Counted from the first letter of the stretch, positions 23,794 to 31,152 are shown. The stretch: DNA of 32,079 bases from Gammaproteobacteria bacterium (GCA_030426265.1 JAUHYP010000035.1:1-32079); one strand, 5' to 3'. Program-made: numbers and translations. Notes: generated by a model from the sequence alone, not told the origin.

Positions 23794-24228
23794 TCAGGAA
23801 TCTCCGTTGGCGATGGGCTTCAGCCTGTCCAGGACGAGGATCAGCAGGAAATTGAGAATCGAGAGCAACAGCGCTAGTGACCACTGGCCGAAACCGACGG
23901 CCGCGCCGAGCGCGCCGGTGATCCATATCGACGCGGCGCTGGCCGTGCCGTACACATGTTCGTCATGCTTCAGAATGGCGCCGCCGCCGACGAAGCCGAT
24001 TCCGGTCATCAGGCCCTGCATGATGCGGGCCATGGCATCCGGGTCGGCGTCACCGATGAAGTTGCGACCCACCAGCACGTAGGCGCAGGAACCCAGCGAA
24101 ACCAGCGGAAAGGTGCGCAGACCGATCGTTCGGCTATCGGTTTCACGATTCCAGGCGACCGGCAGGGCCAGGACCGTGGCGGCCGCCAGGTGCGTCAGCC
24201 AGACGAGGTAGAGATCAATTTCGAACAT
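23794..24228 (-). CDS. MgtC/SapB family membrane protein
   Basis: 144 residues with four predicted helices, the N-terminal MgtC domain only, without the C-terminal ACT-like domain of Salmonella MgtC. Typical segments are RTFPLVSLGSCAYVLVG, MQGLMTGIGFVGGGAILK and GTASAASIWITGALGAAVG. MgtC proteins adjust F1Fo-ATPase and low-Mg growth in pathogens, while short relatives in free-living bacteria are uncharacterised. It begins a two-gene transcript with the PQQ dehydrogenase, an odd pairing that might link membrane energisation to periplasmic oxidation (inference). A perfect TATAAT lies 29 bases before its ATG. Confidence 0.9.
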   Translation of the reverse strand: MFEIDLYLVWLTHLAAATVLALPVAWNRETDSRTIGLRTFPLVSLGSCAYVLVGRNFIGDADPDAMARIMQGLMTGIGFVGGGAILKHDEHVYGTASAASIWITGALGAAVGFGQWSLALLLSILNFLLILVLDRLKPIANGDS

Positions 24229-24257
24229 GGAAACGGGTCCGTCGTCGTGATGCCCCG

Positions 24258-24263
24258 ATTATA
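24258..24263 (-). promoter_or_regulatory. Consensus -10 of the MgtC/PQQ dehydrogenase transcript
   Basis: TATAAT on the minus strand, 29 bases before the MgtC ATG. The -35 region (ACAAGC at 17-base spacing) is poor, suggesting an activator or weak basal use. Confidence 0.5.
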
Positions 24264-24305
24264 GCCAGACGGTCCTGGCGGCTTGTTGTAGTCTCATGGC
24301 GTGAG

Positions 24306-24328
24306 CAGGCGGGACGTGAACCCGCCTG
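24306..24328. promoter_or_regulatory. 8-bp perfect inverted repeat in the DUF2891 leader
   Basis: CAGGCGGG (24306-24313) pairs with CCCGCCTG (24321-24328) over a seven-base loop, 36 bases upstream of the DUF2891 ATG. It lies in the divergent gap, so it may be an operator for either gene or an mRNA leader hairpin. Confidence 0.4.
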
Positions 24329-24364
24329 GAATCCGGAAGCAGACCAAGGAGCCCGGGGACCTCG

Positions 24365-25450
24365 ATGCGCAACCTGACAATGATCGCCCTCACGATGCTG
24401 AGCCTGGGTCTCGGCCGTCCCGCCCAGGCTGAAGCGCAGCAGACCCTCGATTCAATGTCGGGCACGGACATCGCCCGCTTCACCCAGCTGGCGATGGACT
24501 GCATTCCACAGGAGTATCCCAACAAGCTGAACCAGGTGCTGGCGGACGCCAGCCAGCTGCAGCCGCCCAAAGTGCTGCATCCCGCGTTTTACGGTTGCTA
24601 CGACTGGCATTCCTCGGTGCACGGCCACTGGATGCTGGTCAAGGCGCTGAAGGCCTACGACCCGTTGCCCGGACGCGATGCCATCATTGCGCGCCTCGGG
24701 ACATCGTTGACGCCGGAGCACATCGCCGCGGAGGTCGCCTATTTCGAACAGGACTCGAAGAGCTGGGAGCGCATGTACGGCTGGGCCTGGCTCTTGCAGT
24801 TGCAGAACGAGCTGCTCTCCTGGGAAGACCCCAACGGCCAGGCAATGGCGCAGGCCTTGCAGCCGCTGGCGGACTACCTGCGCGATCGGTACATGGAGTT
24901 CCTGCCGATCCAGGTCTACCCGGTGCGCACCGGTGTGCATCCCAACACCGCGTTCGGCATGTCGTTTGCCTACGACTACGCACTGACGGCCGACGACCAG
25001 GAGTTTGCGGCGCTGATCGCGTCGACGGCGCGGCGCTACTACGGTGGCGATGAGGGCTGCCCCATGGCCTGGGAACCGAGCGGGGAGGATTTCCTGTCCC
25101 CCTGTCTCGAAGAGGCGGCATTGATGTCCCGCGTGCTGCCGGCGGAGGAGTTCGCGGAGTGGCTTGCCCGGTTCCTGCCCCAACTCGATGACCTGGATGG
25201 ATTCACTCCGGCCGATGTCAGTGACCGCACCGACCCGAAAATCGTCCATCTCGATGGTCTGAACCTGAGTCGCGCCTGGAACCTGTTCATCATCGCCAAC
25301 CGCGTTGGCGACGATGCGCGCGCCGAGGCGCTTCGGGACAAGGCCCGGCAGCACCTCGACGCCTCGCTGCCCCATGTCACGGGCGATCACTACGTCGGTT
25401 CACACTGGCTGGGGTCGTTCGCGATCTATGCCTTGACGCGGGAGCAGTAG
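24365..25450 (+). CDS. Exported DUF2891 family protein
   Basis: 361 residues. Residues 1-22 are a signal peptide ending AQA. The family block HPAFYGCYDWHSSVHGHWMLV is present at about 73-93, followed by RMYGWAWLLQLQNEL, HPNTAFGMSFAYDYA and, near the end, LNLSRAWNLFIIA and GSHWLGSFAIYAL. This is an all-helical alpha/alpha-toroid-like protein, the fold of many glycan-acting enzymes, and the conserved His/Asp/Trp cluster suggests a catalytic or binding pocket, but no activity is established. AAGGAG at 24346-24351 is 13 bases from the ATG, a rather long spacing. It diverges from MgtC and converges on the XRE/membrane gene pair. Confidence 0.88.
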   Translation: MRNLTMIALTMLSLGLGRPAQAEAQQTLDSMSGTDIARFTQLAMDCIPQEYPNKLNQVLADASQLQPPKVLHPAFYGCYDWHSSVHGHWMLVKALKAYDPLPGRDAIIARLGTSLTPEHIAAEVAYFEQDSKSWERMYGWAWLLQLQNELLSWEDPNGQAMAQALQPLADYLRDRYMEFLPIQVYPVRTGVHPNTAFGMSFAYDYALTADDQEFAALIASTARRYYGGDEGCPMAWEPSGEDFLSPCLEEAALMSRVLPAEEFAEWLARFLPQLDDLDGFTPADVSDRTDPKIVHLDGLNLSRAWNLFIIANRVGDDARAEALRDKARQHLDASLPHVTGDHYVGSHWLGSFAIYALTREQ

Positions 25451-25470
25451 ACCGACCACTCGCGCCGTGG

Positions 25471-25523
25471 CCACCTTGGGGTGGTGAAAAGGGGGTCCGA
25501 ATCAGATGGGGTCCGTTGGACCC
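25471..25523. terminator. Two hairpins between DUF2891 and the XRE gene, with GGGGTCCG repeats
   Basis: CCACC-TTGG-GGTGG (25471-25484) and GGGTCC-GTT-GGACCC (25509-25523) are both perfect stems in the 83-base convergent gap. GGGGTCCG occurs at 25492-25499 and again at 25508-25515, resembling the short RAYT-associated repeats at the window's left end. No T-tract follows. Confidence 0.45.
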
Positions 25524-25533
25524 GATGGTTCAC

Positions 25534-25743
25534 TCAGCGGGCAGGGTCCGCTGATTCGTCGAGGAACACCTCCTCGATGGCCAGGCCGAACTGTCGGGCG
25601 ATGGCGAAGGCCAGTGGTAGGGAGGGGTCGTAACGGCCCGTTTCGATGGCGATGACGCTCTGGCGTGAAACGCCGAGAATTTCCGCGAGCCGGGCCTGGC
25701 TCCAGCCGCGCTCCGAACGCAACTCGCGCAGCCGGTTCCTCAC
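25534..25743 (-). CDS. Short XRE family HTH transcriptional regulator
   Basis: 69 residues, essentially one Cro/CI-type helix-turn-helix: NRLRELRSERGWSQARLAEI, then LGVSRQSVIAIETGRYDPSL and a short acidic tail. This size and the closing segment FAIARQFGLAIEEVF are the YozG-like group of stand-alone regulators. It starts at GTG 25743, overlapping the stop of the membrane protein gene by four bases (GTGA), so the two proteins are made together. The two palindromes around the upstream promoter (26233-26290) are the obvious binding sites, implying autorepression. Pairs of a small membrane protein and a YozG-like regulator occur in many bacteria, but the signal sensed is unknown. Confidence 0.85.
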   Translation of the reverse strand: MRNRLRELRSERGWSQARLAEILGVSRQSVIAIETGRYDPSLPLAFAIARQFGLAIEEVFLDESADPAR

Positions 25744-26210
25744 CGGCTGTCCGCCATCGGCCGCCGATAGGCGGTCTCGGCGCCGCGCGCGAACAGGGCG
25801 GTGCACAGCCAGAGTTCCGGCGGGCCGAGCGCCATGATGAGAAACAGCTTGTCGAAACCGAAGGCGACGGCCAGCACACCGGCCGCGAGCACGAACCACA
25901 CCGCGATCAATCCACCAGTCGCCATGGAGCGATAAAGGATCAATTGTTCGAATTCGCCCAGGGTGCGGAGCCGGCGCACGGTCGCACGGCTGATGAACAG
26001 GAATGCCAGCAGCAACAGCAGCCCCATGACGACCTGGAGGGTTTTCGACACTCCCGGAAGCACCAGTGGTGCGGCGCAGGCTGCGCTGAACATCAGGTAT
26101 CCGATCAGGAACGCCAGGTCGCGCTGCCGCACCAGGGAATCCTCGTTGGGTCGAAGCGATTCTCCGAGTATCTCCAGGTCGCGCCCGAGCTTGCCGGTTC
26201 CGTTGCTCAT
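25740..26210 (-). CDS. Four-helix membrane protein co-encoded with XRE regulator
   Basis: 156 residues from the ATG at 26210, which has GGAGG eight bases upstream. An ATG at 26234 lies within the first operator and has no ribosome site. Four hydrophobic segments: about 32-54 (LIGYLMFSAACAAPLVL), 58-78, 95-118 and 120-142, with a short charged N-terminus in front. No enzyme motif or family is recognised. Pairing with an XRE regulator by a GTGA overlap suggests that it either controls the regulator at the membrane or is its main target. Resembles DUF2178/YvaD-like partners of such regulators, a weak guess. Confidence 0.75.
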   Translation of the reverse strand: MSNGTGKLGRDLEILGESLRPNEDSLVRQRDLAFLIGYLMFSAACAAPLVLPGVSKTLQVVMGLLLLLAFLFISRATVRRLRTLGEFEQLILYRSMATGGLIAVWFVLAAGVLAVAFGFDKLFLIMALGPPELWLCTALFARGAETAYRRPMADSR

Positions 26211-26232
26211 GGCTTTCGCCTCCGCCGGTTTC

Positions 26233-26252
26233 ATGTAAAGGACGCTTTACAT
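26233..26252. promoter_or_regulatory. Operator 1 of the XRE/membrane protein unit
   Basis: Perfect 8-bp arms ATGTAAAG and CTTTACAT around a 4-bp centre. It overlaps the 3' edge of the -10 element and the predicted transcription start of the minus-strand promoter. Confidence 0.75.
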
Positions 26253-26277
26253 TATCCCCGGCATGAAGGTATGTCAA
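26251..26277 (-). promoter_or_regulatory. Promoter of the membrane protein/XRE unit
   Basis: On the minus strand a perfect TTGACA (26277-26272) is followed after 15 bases by GATAAT (26256-26251, 5 of 6). The -35 lies inside operator 2 and the -10 runs into operator 1. The spacer is short, which would make it sensitive to a DNA-binding partner. Confidence 0.65.
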
Positions 26278-26290
26278 GCGACCTTTACAT
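26271..26290. promoter_or_regulatory. Operator 2 of the XRE/membrane protein unit
   Basis: Arms ATGTCAAG and CTTTACAT around a 4-bp centre: the same palindrome as operator 1 with one mismatch, which is needed to form the TTGACA -35. Start-to-start distance to operator 1 is 38 bp. Confidence 0.7.
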
Positions 26291-26435
26291 AATCGTCGGT
26301 CATGCCCGACCCGATGGCGCTTCCATCCCGCTTCACCCGCCATCGAATCGAACACCGGTCTGCGCTCGAAACGCCGACTGCATTTTTTGGGTGTAGACTG
26401 GGAAGTGTCAATCTGAAAGATCGAGGAGTGGCTTC

Positions 26436-27266
26436 ATGCAAACACTCCCACGTTTGCTCAGCATCGGGTTGGCCCTCGGCCTGGCGGCTTGCGGTGACTC
26501 AGCACCGCCACCGACCGAAAGCGCCAACACCTCTCCCGCGCCGCAACCGGCGCCGACGCCCCCGGCTTGCGAACTCGTCATGGGCTGGGACCCCTGGGAG
26601 CCCTACCAGTACGAGATTGCCGGTGGCCAGGTCTTTGGCCTGGACGTGGACCTCGCTACCGCGGTCGCCCACAACGCCGACTGCACGATCAGCTTCCAAA
26701 AGGGCAGCTGGCGTGACCTGCTGCAGCAGCTGGAGGCGGGCGACATCGACCTGCTCGCCGGCGCCACCCGCACCCCGGACCGCGAGGCCTTCGCCCACTT
26801 CACCCGGCCCTACCGCGATGAAGAATTCCTGCTGTTCGTGCGCGCGGACCGCCTGGAGGCGCTCTCCGACAAGGGGCTCGAGGAATTGATGGCCGATGGC
26901 CTGCGCCTCGGCGTCATCGAGGACTACCTGTACGGTGAGTCGCTCGCCGCCTACCAGGACGATGCGGCCCATGCGGACCAGTTCGTCTACTCCGCCATGG
27001 CCGAAACCAACATCGCGAAGCTCACCGAGGGCGAGGTCGAGGGGATCATCGAGGACAAGTACGTCGGCGCGGCCATCATCCGGCACAAGAACCTCTTTGA
27101 TGAGGTCTCGACGCATCCTTTGCGCTTTTCCAACACGACGGTCAGCTTCATGGTCAGCCGGGCCGCCGTCGACCAGGACACCTTCGAGCGGATCGATTCC
27201 AGCGTGGGTGAACTGCTGGAGAGCGGCGCCGTGGCCAAGGTGCTGGCGCAGTACGGAAACCACTGA
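26436..27266 (+). CDS. Solute-binding lipoprotein, family 3 (amino-acid type)
   Basis: 276 residues. The signal peptide ends in the lipobox LAAC with Cys19, followed by a Pro/Thr/Ala-rich tether to about residue 45. The SBP_bac_3 domain follows: MGWDPWEPYQYE, GQVFGLDVDLATAVA, LLQQLEAGDIDLLAGATRTPDREAFAHFTRPY, and a C-terminal helix ending KVLAQYG. Such proteins deliver polar amino acids to an ABC transporter or serve as sensor inputs, but no permease or ATPase gene is nearby, so it may be an orphan sensor or partner of a distant system. GAGGAG seven bases before the ATG is a strong ribosome site; TAGACT at 26394-26399 may be the -10. Confidence 0.88.
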   Translation: MQTLPRLLSIGLALGLAACGDSAPPPTESANTSPAPQPAPTPPACELVMGWDPWEPYQYEIAGGQVFGLDVDLATAVAHNADCTISFQKGSWRDLLQQLEAGDIDLLAGATRTPDREAFAHFTRPYRDEEFLLFVRADRLEALSDKGLEELMADGLRLGVIEDYLYGESLAAYQDDAAHADQFVYSAMAETNIAKLTEGEVEGIIEDKYVGAAIIRHKNLFDEVSTHPLRFSNTTVSFMVSRAAVDQDTFERIDSSVGELLESGAVAKVLAQYGNH

Positions 27267-27272
27267 GGGTGG

Positions 27273-27295
27273 CCGGCCAGCGACCTGCAGGCCGG
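27273..27295. terminator. Long hairpin between SBP and acid phosphatase genes
   Basis: CCGGCC (27273-27278) pairs with GGCCGG (27290-27295), and after an A-A mismatch a further GC/GC pair closes a five-base loop. It sits between convergent stops (27266 and 27309). No T-tract. A bidirectional terminator is likely by position. Confidence 0.5.
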
Positions 27296-27308
27296 GTCCG
27301 AAAGGGTG

Positions 27309-28181
27309 TTACTCGATACCGTTCAGCAGTTCCCGCTTTTCAGCGGACGTACGCGGCTGCCAGGCGCCGTAGGTCGGGTTCGGCAGCATGAACCAGCGGG
27401 TTCCCCAGTCCTGGCGATGGTCGGCGGCGCGCGCCCGGTTCGACGCGCCGGGTGCGACGTTCTCCACTTCCGTGAAATCCCCGAGCTGGTCGCCGAAGAG
27501 CATCACGATGTCGTGATCGAGCGCCGCGCAGGCGCGCCGCGAGGTCTTGTCCGATGACCAGCGCCCCTCCGCCTGCTCGGCCTCGGTCAGCAGGGGCCGG
27601 CAGCGCTCCGGCGGGCGGTCGGCCCGCAGCATCAGGGTGGTGGAAGCCGTGTCGATACCGACGGACTCCAGGTTGGCCATCGTGTCCGCGTGCTGCGGGC
27701 AGGCATCCGACGACCCCGGCCGGGTCCGGCAGCTGCGGTTGGTGACGAAGGCGAACTGGAATCCCAGCGCCTGGCCGGTTCCGATGAAATCGACCACCCC
27801 GGGCACGGGGGCCGCGCCGCGCAGCGCGACCCAGCGGTCCCAGCTCTCGCTGTCGTAGCGCGTCCCGTCCCGCAGCATCTGGACCTGGTAGCGGGCGTTG
27901 TCGAGCACCGTCTCGTCGATGTCCATGACGATCACCCCCGCTCGTGCGGGTTCCCCTTCCCGCGAGGCGGTGACCTGCAGCAGCGCCGTGGCCGCCGAAA
28001 AAATCCCGGTGGTGACGGCGGCGTACTCGGTCGAGGTCTGCAGCCAGGTGACGGCGTCCAGGCCATCGTGTGCTGGTGCTGGTGCTGGTGCTGGCGTGGG
28101 TTCAGGTTCGGGCGTCGTCGCGCATCCGCCGGCGCCCAGGCCCAGCAGCAGCACTGCAAGTGGTCGAAGCATTCTTTTCAT
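27309..28181 (-). CDS. Class C acid phosphatase (HAD superfamily) lipoprotein, e(P4)-like
   Basis: 290 residues from the ATG at 28181; GTG 28193 and ATG 28172 are alternatives. The signal peptide ends AGGC with Cys20 as the probable lipidated residue, then a Pro/Ala/Glu tether. The HAD nucleophile motif is VMDIDETVLDN, with Asp87 and Asp89 as nucleophile and acid/base. Later landmarks are FVTNRSC, SSDKTSRR, MLFGDQLGDF and FMLPNPTYGAW, the last being the class C signature. Haemophilus e(P4) and relatives dephosphorylate nucleotides (NMN, AMP) at the outer membrane for uptake. A phosphate- or nucleotide-scavenging role is thus likely. The tether is encoded by a hexanucleotide repeat. Confidence 0.9.
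   Translation of the reverse strand: MKRMLRPLAVLLLGLGAGGCATTPEPEPTPAPAPAPAHDGLDAVTWLQTSTEYAAVTTGIFSAATALLQVTASREGEPARAGVIVMDIDETVLDNARYQVQMLRDGTRYDSESWDRWVALRGAAPVPGVVDFIGTGQALGFQFAFVTNRSCRTRPGSSDACPQHADTMANLESVGIDTASTTLMLRADRPPERCRPLLTEAEQAEGRWSSDKTSRRACAALDHDIVMLFGDQLGDFTEVENVAPGASNRARAADHRQDWGTRWFMLPNPTYGAWQPRTSAEKRELLNGIE
28071..28094 (-). repeat. (TGCTGG)4 hexanucleotide repeat in the phosphatase tether
   Basis: Four exact tandem copies of TGCTGG on the plus strand, encoding alternating Pro-Ala on the minus strand just after the lipidated cysteine. Being a multiple of three, slippage would lengthen or shorten the tether without a frameshift. Confidence 0.85.
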
Positions 28182-28364
28182 CAGCCGTCGCACCCCGTCG
28201 ATATCGAGCCGATGAGATTAGCACGCGGATGCGGGAACGACTGGGGCAAGGTCTGATGCCCCAGTGGCGGAATGAAGGTCCGGCGTGGCGGACTATACTT
28301 TCTGTCTGCCGATCCGAAAGGCCCGGCCCCTGGCCAGCATGCACTGCGAGGGAACACCATTCGT

Positions 28365-28856
28365 ATGGACAAGCTCAATCAATGGCTCACACTGCTGGCC
28401 AACGTCGGCGTGCTCGTCGGCCTTTTCTTCCTCGTCGCCGAGCTGAACCAGTCCAACCGCATCGCCGTGTATTCCGCGGAGAGCAACCGCACTTCGCAGT
28501 TCCTCTACATGAACACAACGCGCATCGAGCACCCGGAAATCATCGCGAAACTGATGCGGCCGGACCCCGAATTCACCGATGTCGAATGGGTCCAGGCGCT
28601 TTACACCGCCCGCCAGCAGATCAACACCTGGATCGATGCCGAGAATGCCGCCATCAACGGACTGCTCTCCGACGCGACGCACCAGGCCATGTACAACGAT
28701 ATCGACGTGGTGATCGCGGAGATGCCCGGCCTGATTCCGGCCTTCGAATACCTGTTTGAAGCGTACGGAGTCGACGAGCACCACCCGCTCGGAACCGTGG
28801 CCTATCTCTTCACCGCGGTCCGCGACTTCGAGCCCGTGGCTGCGGCGGTGGAATAG
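28365..28856 (+). CDS. Small membrane-anchored protein of unknown function
   Basis: 163 residues from the ATG at 28365, with GAGGGAA upstream. One N-terminal membrane helix (about 8-28, LLANVGVLVGLFFLVAELNQ) is followed by a helical, charged soluble domain with no catalytic motif. The layout 'helix then (N)QxN' is common among small marine gammaproteobacterial proteins often encoded alone. TATACT at 28294-28299 is a possible -10. It is followed, 74 bases later and on the same strand, by a lipase gene. Family not recognised. Confidence 0.7.
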   Translation: MDKLNQWLTLLANVGVLVGLFFLVAELNQSNRIAVYSAESNRTSQFLYMNTTRIEHPEIIAKLMRPDPEFTDVEWVQALYTARQQINTWIDAENAAINGLLSDATHQAMYNDIDVVIAEMPGLIPAFEYLFEAYGVDEHHPLGTVAYLFTAVRDFEPVAAAVE

Positions 28857-28930
28857 CCGGCTGGCTGCGCTGAGCGCAATGGTCGTCCTTGGTACATACT
28901 TGGGACAGGCCCACGACGCGGGTGCCCGCA

Positions 28931-29569
28931 ATGATCTCACCCTACGAGCTCGCCTTTCTCGCCAACCATGCCTATCGGGAGGACGGACAGGTCCGGCCCA
29001 TGTCCTACGGAGTGGATATCCCGGATGCGGACAGTTGGGGCGTGGGGATTCACAACGGAATCAGCGCGTCGTTCTTCGCCACCAAGTACCAGAAGCCCGG
29101 GGTCAGCGTGATCGCATTCCGCGGGACAGGTGGCAGGGTGGATGACCTGGCCGTCGATGTGCAGCACGCGCTGACGCGAAACTCCACCTACATCAACGCG
29201 GCCCGCGCCTTCGTGGCCCGGCATGGCGAGAGGAACACCATCGTCACCGGCCACTCGCTGGGCGGATTCATTGCCATTTCAATGGCGTTCCATTTCTCAA
29301 CCCGCGTGGTTTCTTTCAACGCGCCCTGGATGATCGGGATGCTGAGCAGCGTCATCGACAACCTGGCGGCGAATCAGTCGGCCTCGTTCCAGAACTCCAG
29401 GATCATCGCATACCAGTCGTCCACCGACGTGGTGACCGGCGCCACCCAGGGGAATCGGATTCAGCACCGAAACGTGAACTACATCCAGATCGGCGCCTGT
29501 GGCTGGCACAACCTCGATCCGATCGTCGAGCAGTTCCGGCGGACCCGGCGGTACAACATCCAGTTCTGA
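28931..29569 (+). CDS. Lipase/esterase, alpha/beta-hydrolase (class 3-like)
   Basis: 212 residues from the ATG at 28931. It has the class 3-like lipase layout: VIAFRGTGG as oxyanion strand, GHSLGG with Ser109, then an Asp at 166 in YQSSTDVV and a late His193 in GWHNLDPIV, a full triad. No signal peptide, so it may act in the cytoplasm or leave by a non-Sec route. Ribosome site weak; an in-frame TTG at 28889 would add 14 residues that look unlike the family. The natural ester is unknown. It precedes the second serine hydrolase by 81 bases in the same direction. Confidence 0.8.
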   Translation: MISPYELAFLANHAYREDGQVRPMSYGVDIPDADSWGVGIHNGISASFFATKYQKPGVSVIAFRGTGGRVDDLAVDVQHALTRNSTYINAARAFVARHGERNTIVTGHSLGGFIAISMAFHFSTRVVSFNAPWMIGMLSSVIDNLAANQSASFQNSRIIAYQSSTDVVTGATQGNRIQHRNVNYIQIGACGWHNLDPIVEQFRRTRRYNIQF

Positions 29570-29650
29570 AACTTTCCAGCCATCCAGAACGTCGAGTCAG
29601 CAAACGCCGCGGGCTACGCGATGGTTCAACAACGACAAGAGGAAAACATC

Positions 29651-31117
29651 ATGCGCAAGCCCGAATGGAAGGGGACGTTGGCACTCTGTATGGCGGCGGT
29701 GCTCGCTGCGCCATCCATCGCCGACGAGGTTTCGAGCGGCGATGCGATCGCCCAACACCCCGAGGTGAAGGGCGCGCTGTCGCTCGTCGACGGCTGGATC
29801 GATTCGGTGCGTGACTACGATAGGGTGCCGGGCATCTCGGCCGGGTTCGTGGTCGACCAGTCACTGATCTTCTCCGAGGGCTATGGCTTTGCCAACTTGG
29901 CGGACGAAGTGCCGGCGGATGCGGACACGATCTACAGCATCTGCAGCATCAGCAAGCTGTTCACCGCCATCGGCGTCATGCAGATGCGTGACCAGGGTGA
30001 GCTGACCCTCCGGGATCCGGTGGCGGATCATCTCGACTGGTTCGACATCCGGGAGGACTACCCCGAGGCAGGGCCCGTTCGCATCGAGGGTCTGCTCACC
30101 CACTCCTCCGGCCTGCCGCGGGAATCCGATTTTCCCTACTGGGCGGGCATGGAGTTTCCCTTTCCCGACCGGGAGGCCATGATCGAGCGGGTCGGCGAGC
30201 AAACGACCCTGTACCCCGCGGACACCCGGTTTCAGTACTCCAACCTCGGCCTCGCCCTGGCCGGTGAAATCGTCCAGGAAATCGCCGGGGAATCGTACGC
30301 AGACTACGTGACCGGGCGAATTCTCGAGCCCATCGGCCTGGACGATACGCGGCCGCGCTTTCCGGACGAGTTGCATGGCACCCGGATGGCCATCGGCTAC
30401 ACCGGAATCGACCGCTCCCATCAGCGCAAGCCGGTACCGCCCTTCTACACACGCGCCCTCACGCCGGCGGCGGGCTTCACAAGTAACGTGAACGACCTTG
30501 CGAAGTTCGCCAGCTGGAATTTCCGCACCCTGGCCGGTGAGCCGAATGAAGTACTGGCGGCGAACACGCTACGGGAGATGCAGCGGGTGCACTGGGTGGA
30601 TCCGGACTGGGAAACGACCTGGGGCCTTGGCTTCGTGGTCCGGGAGGCCGAGGGATACATCATGGTGGGGCACGGCGGCGGTTGTCCCGGCTACATCACC
30701 CAGTTCGTCATGGTGCCCAAGCACAAGTTGGCCGCCATCGCACTCACCAATGCGGGCGATGGCCCCGCCTTCCGGGTGACGATGGGTATGTTGCGCCTGC
30801 TGGGTCTGGCCCTGGAAAAAGCCATGGACGGGGGCGCGCCAACAGAAACAATGCCGGACTTCAGTCGCTACGAGGGGCGCTACGGCGGTAACGTGTGGGG
30901 CGGCGAAATGCTGATCCGGCAACTGGGCGACCAGCTCGCCGCCTTGCGCCTGCCAACCGAGAGCCCCTGGGAATACGAACTGCTGAGGCACGTCGAAGGT
31001 GACACCTTCGTGCGCGTTGAAGACGGTGAAGAACGTGAGCAGGTCGTGTTCCAGACCGACGATGACGGCCGGGTGACAGGCGTGGTGAGCCACAGCCATC
31101 ACCGGACGCGACTTTAG
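29651..31117 (+). CDS. Exported serine hydrolase with C-terminal beta-barrel extension
   Basis: 488 residues from the ATG at 29651 (AGAGGAAAA upstream). Signal peptide about 1-25 (LALCMAAVLAAPSIA). Class C beta-lactamase-like motifs: SISK at 99-102, YSN at 196-198 and HGG at 341-343. After about residue 395 a DUF3471-like barrel extension follows (YEGRYGGNVWGGEMLIRQLG), giving an overall architecture like bacterial DD-aminopeptidase or esterase relatives rather than a beta-lactamase. Periplasmic peptidase or esterase activity is likely. Paralogous in family to the protein at 5686 but longer and clearly divergent. It converges on the IPTL-CTERM gene 24 bases away. Confidence 0.88.
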   Translation: MRKPEWKGTLALCMAAVLAAPSIADEVSSGDAIAQHPEVKGALSLVDGWIDSVRDYDRVPGISAGFVVDQSLIFSEGYGFANLADEVPADADTIYSICSISKLFTAIGVMQMRDQGELTLRDPVADHLDWFDIREDYPEAGPVRIEGLLTHSSGLPRESDFPYWAGMEFPFPDREAMIERVGEQTTLYPADTRFQYSNLGLALAGEIVQEIAGESYADYVTGRILEPIGLDDTRPRFPDELHGTRMAIGYTGIDRSHQRKPVPPFYTRALTPAAGFTSNVNDLAKFASWNFRTLAGEPNEVLAANTLREMQRVHWVDPDWETTWGLGFVVREAEGYIMVGHGGGCPGYITQFVMVPKHKLAAIALTNAGDGPAFRVTMGMLRLLGLALEKAMDGGAPTETMPDFSRYEGRYGGNVWGGEMLIRQLGDQLAALRLPTESPWEYELLRHVEGDTFVRVEDGEEREQVVFQTDDDGRVTGVVSHSHHRTRL

Positions 31118-31134
31118 GCATCGCGTACGCCCAG

Positions 31135-31152
31135 GGGCGGCTCACGCCGCCC
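31135..31152. terminator. Perfect 7-bp hairpin at the serine hydrolase/IPTL-CTERM junction
   Basis: GGGCGGC (31135-31141) pairs with GCCGCCC (31146-31152) over the loop TCAC, which contains the stop codon of the IPTL-CTERM gene. No T-tract on either strand. Confidence 0.45.
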
